Below, in pieces: positions 60,927-64,000 of a stretch of DNA of 64,000 nt (its first letter is position 1; each line of letters opens with the position of its first letter). Source of the DNA: Aquilaria yunnanensis (Eukaryota; Streptophyta; Magnoliopsida; Malvales; Thymelaeaceae); the NCBI GenBank assembly GCA_039654915.1, contig CM077600.1:36936492-37000491 (forward strand). Reading direction: 5' to 3'. The notes beneath the pieces are model-generated. The model ran no database searches, was not told the DNA's origin, and saw only the letters and a program-made list of their open reading frames with translations. The translations under genes were made by a program, and so were the position numbers.

Positions 60927-61587
60927 TAAAAAATTATATGACAAAAGAAAAAGTCGAAGAATTCTTAGGAGAATATATAGTAAGTTTTAGTAGAACAAAA
61001 ATATATACTCTACATATTGAATCAAATTAAATTTTATTCATTTTTATTTAAAATTTAATTTTGTTGCAACCTTATCATTTTTGTTTTGCTGTAATACTAA
61101 ATTTTTATAATTTTCCTACTTTCATATTTGACATTATTAAACAAAATTATTCAAATGTGAAACATATTTTAAAAATTTCTAAATTTGAAATATATTATTG
61201 TTCTACTTAGTTTACTAAGTTAGTATAACTCTTTATTTCATTAATCAATCTTTTAGTGTATTTTTAACACATCTGTACTCTTTATAAATACTTTATTCAC
61301 ATTTAGAGAACGTATAAAAAGTTGTTTACTTAAAGACTTATGATATAATATAATTCAAGATTTGAAGAGTTAATGTTAACGGATTAATTATTGGAAAACA
61401 TGAAATAATTAATTACATTTAACAAGTAAAATGTAAGTTTTTTAAAATAGGACAAGACAAATTGTATTTTTAGGATTATTTGTGATAGTCACATGGGTCC
61501 CTATATATTTTTCCTCACATTCAAGTTTATTTCACTTTATTTTGCTAGTACTTAGTATCATTTTTTAGTTTTGTAGGTCACATTACT
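60927..61587. other. AT-rich intergenic DNA
   Basis: No gene or repeat boundary recognised. Confidence 0.5.
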
Positions 61588-61796
61588 AGTTTGTTTGGAT
61601 AATTCATTAAGGGAAGGGGAGGGGAGAGTGAAGCATAAAAAATTGAGGGGATTAAAAAACTGTACGTAAGGTGGCAAGCGGAGGGATGAGAATGGTTCTT
61701 CCTTCTCATTCCCTTCAATTTTTTTATCTAACCAAACAATGGAAAGAAGGTAATTACCCCTCCCCTTCCTCCCATTGCCTTCAATCCAAACAAGCT
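61588..61796. mobile_element. Foldback MITE with GTTTGTTTGGAT ends (~209 bp)
   Basis: Starts GTTTGTTTGGATAATTCATT and ends CTTCAATCCAAACAAGC. The arms pair further inward: AAGGGAAGGGGAGGGG with CCCCTCCCCTTCCTCCC, and ATGAGAATGG with TTCTCATTCCCTTC in the middle. No clean target duplication. No coding capacity. Confidence 0.75.
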
Positions 61797-61909
61797 GTAC
61801 ATCTTTGGAGAGCTTAAAGGGTAAAAAAGCAAACATTGGGGGCTAAATTGGATAAAATAGAAAAGATGGAGGAGTAAGGAGCAAAAAGGAGCTGAAAAGT
61901 CAAAAATTG

Positions 61910-62085
61910 TGACCACACTATAAAAAGTGCAATTGCACTTCAAGAAGGCCAAATTCACCCATGAAGACCAGGTGTGATCGCACTATAAAAGTACAAACCG
62001 CATTTTTTGCTGTTAAAGGCAAAAGTGCGATTACACTCTAGTGCGACTGTACAATGAAGAATGCAATCACACTTCATATCTGGAC
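61910..62085. repeat. Cluster of near-palindromic GTGCGATCGCAC-like motifs
   Basis: A perfect 14-bp palindrome AGTGCAATTGCACT at 61926-61939 is followed by TGTGATCGCAC near 61972, AGTGCGATTACACT near 62024, AGTGCGACTGTAC near 62040 and ATGCAATCACACTT near 62060. Two of the motifs are attached to CACTATAAAA. Possibly part of an old LTR or a diverged tandem repeat. Confidence 0.6.
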
Positions 62086-62204
62086 AAGATTGGGGACCAC
62101 ATTCTCAAAGAAGAAATATTAGAGCTTAAGGGCCCACACCTTCATGTATTCTCAATGCCATTGAAGGAAAAGAAGAGAATGAAAGAAGATAAAGCTAAGT
62201 CTTG

Positions 62205-64000
62205 TGTTGACACCTAATTTTGCCCAGACACTAATTTTTGTTTAGTTCTAGGTTAGCAAAATTAGTTTAGGAGGCATTCTCATTTTTAGGGGCAATTCGG
62301 TCAATTGTTAGGACATTTGAGTCATTTTTTGGTTAGCTGATCTAGTCACATTTAGGTTATATTGTTGTTTGTGTTATAAAATTTTAGGATTTTAGTATGA
62401 TCATTTATGGTTAAAACAGAAATTAATTTAGTTTATGTACTAATTAGGAGTCCTAGAGGTTTTTGGGGTTAGTTTCAGAAAAATGGTGAGTTTGGGTGTG
62501 AATTGGAGGTTTTTTTGAAGGTTTTAGGCAAAAACGTAAATTTTGGGTCAAATTTGTTAAGTTCAAAAAGTTTGAGACCAATCTGAAAAATTTATAAAGA
62601 TTTAGGAAAATCTGAAAAATTTTACAAAATTTTGAGCTCAATTGACAAAACAGGAAAATATTGGGTGAAATTGAAATTCCCATAGAGTCCAGAACAGAAT
62701 CAGCAACCCAAGAATTTTCCTGGACTTGGACAAATATTTTGACCAGATAACATCGTAACAGAGGTTTAAGCCCCTATCTCACCACTCATCTCCCGAGGAA
62801 TCCTAAACTCTTCAGCCTGCCGTTACCACCCCTGGAAGTCCCGTCACGCTGCCTGACGCCGTCCGGTCGCCATTCAGTTGCGTCAGCCGCTCCAATCTGC
62901 CCCCGTCCCGTCGCCCCCACGCCGCGCAGTCACCCCAACAGTCACCCATCGCCGTCGACGCAGAATCGGGAGAGAGGAAGCCGCGCGACACCCGTCCCCG
63001 TCTCGATTTTCTCCAGCCATCGCCTGTTCGACGCTTCTACCCGCCATTCCCTGTTCGCCGCGGCTACCGTGAGACCATCGCTGTCGCCTCTCTCTCACGT
63101 CCCAGGCCGTCGCCTGCTCGTCCGTAGCCGTTGATAGAACGTAACGAAGGAGCTCCGATCGAACCCGCGCCCAACCCGTTTTGATCCAGATCCGATTCGG
63201 TCAACCTCGGGTCCTCTCTTTTGTTATAGCCCACGTTTGACCTTCAATCTTCTCATTCCTGTCCGTTTAAGTCACTAACGTTCGTTTATTTTACATAGAA
63301 GTCACTGACAACAAGTTTTTGTTTTTATTTGTTCATTTTGGCGATGCATTAAATTTAGCTATTAAATTCTTATAGGAATGTAATAATAATACACAAAATT
63401 ATTGGTCAGACTAATTCTTGAATTGTTTAGATAACTTAAAATTTTTCTTATTTTTTTAGAAATTAGAAAGAAATTAAATGAAGGTAATTGTGAATTACTC
63501 AGTAAATTTTTAAGGATTTGTTCTTGGTGAATTTTGTAAAGTTTCAAGATTTTAAGAACATTTAGGATTCATTATCCGGTTGATTTGGTAAGACTCGCAG
63601 TTTGAAATTAAATTAAAAATAAAATTCATAAAATTATTTTATCAAAGGTTAAACATTAAAAGAAACAAGAATTTATAAGGATATAAAATCGAACTCCATA
63701 GTACTAATTTTTTGGCACTATAATAAAGTTATTTTAGCATAATCGACTACAAATTTTAGAATCTCTCGTGAATCATAACAGGTATCTAATCGACCTATGT
63801 GTAAATTTATTAGTGGCGACTCCTAGAAATACGTTGTTACACTTTGTATTTTTTTGAAGGGTTTTAGCTAAGGTTTTAGATAATACATCACATTTTTTAA
63901 TCTTTGTAGCCTCCTTTTAGGAAAGACTAAGGTTGTTATTGGGTTTTGTGTTCATCACCATCTTGGAACTCTTGCTACTTTGAAGGGAGAGTAGGAATGT
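62205..64000 (+). mobile_element. Probable Tat/Ogre-like Ty3/gypsy element, 5' LTR and leader
   Basis: TGTTGACACCTAATTTTGCC at 62205 resembles the start of long gypsy LTRs. About 1.6 kb on, TGGCGACTCC at 63814 matches the arginine-tRNA-type primer site of Tat/Ogre elements. Between them is a GC-rich segment (62780-63230), which long LTRs of this group can carry. The internal region lies beyond the window. The LTR end does not show a clean CA, so boundaries are tentative. Confidence 0.5.
63814..63823 (+). promoter_or_regulatory. Candidate tRNA-Arg-type primer-binding site
   Basis: TGGCGACTCC, followed by diverged sequence. The first ten bases agree with the Ogre/Tat primer site as I recall it. 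Functional only if the LTR call is right. Confidence 0.45.

Noticed and set aside
62878..63098. Arg/Pro-rich open frames on both strands in the GC-rich island
   Set aside because: Overlapping frames on both strands reflect GC-rich low-complexity sequence; better explained as part of an LTR.
1..64000. tRNA, rRNA, snoRNA or miRNA genes
   Set aside because: I saw no A/B-box plus cloverleaf, no rRNA core sequence and no convincing miRNA precursor by eye. A tRNAscan or Infernal run would be decisive.

Overview
This is nuclear DNA from a flowering plant, most likely a eudicot. The evidence is four multi-exon plant genes with short GT-AG introns, an AT-rich intergenic background, Ty1/copia elements with an initiator-Met primer-binding site, and many small MITEs of about 230 bp. 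The sequence alone does not let me name the species. Exon boundaries were placed by hand from reading-frame continuity, splice consensus and remembered family sequence. Each of the four models closes in frame from ATG to stop.

Layout. 1-3505: 3' part of a decayed copia element with its 3' LTR. 3506-4260: GC-rich stretch of unknown origin. 5029-6345: AT-rich tandem array of about 79-bp units. 7377-15716 (minus): SPT5 transcription elongation factor, 22 coding exons, 1035 aa, one GC-AG intron. 15.8-21.2 kb: AT-rich intergenic DNA with (AAT)n microsatellites, a duplicated block of about 540 bp and MITEs. 22552-29621 (plus): SEUSS co-repressor, 9 coding exons, 921 aa. 30.4-33.1 kb: degenerate repeats and three successive MITEs. 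33314-38820 (plus): SDN5-type DEDDh exonuclease, 14 exons, 578 aa. 41764-46310 (plus): complete but dead copia element with two 193-bp LTRs. 48407-49956 (plus): YUC10/11-type flavin monooxygenase, 4 exons, 391 aa. 51.8-60.9 kb: deep transposon nest. A foldback element is split by a 7.44-kb hAT element, which itself holds a 341-bp MITE, a 1.1-kb non-autonomous hAT and a 2.9-kb probable solo LTR. 62205-64000: probable 5' LTR and primer-binding site of a Tat/Ogre-like gypsy element running off the window.

The four genes share no pathway operon-style. SPT5 acts in RNA polymerase II elongation, SEUSS in transcriptional co-repression with LEUNIG-type partners, the SDN-like protein probably in small-RNA 3'-end turnover, and the YUCCA enzyme makes auxin. 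SPT5 and SEUSS are divergently oriented about 6.8 kb apart (ATG to ATG). SEUSS, SDN5-like and YUC read in the same direction.

I found no clearly new gene system. The most informative unusual structures are the layered transposon nest (each insertion supported by end structure, most with a candidate target duplication), the 79-bp array beside SPT5, and the duplicated microsatellite/MITE block.
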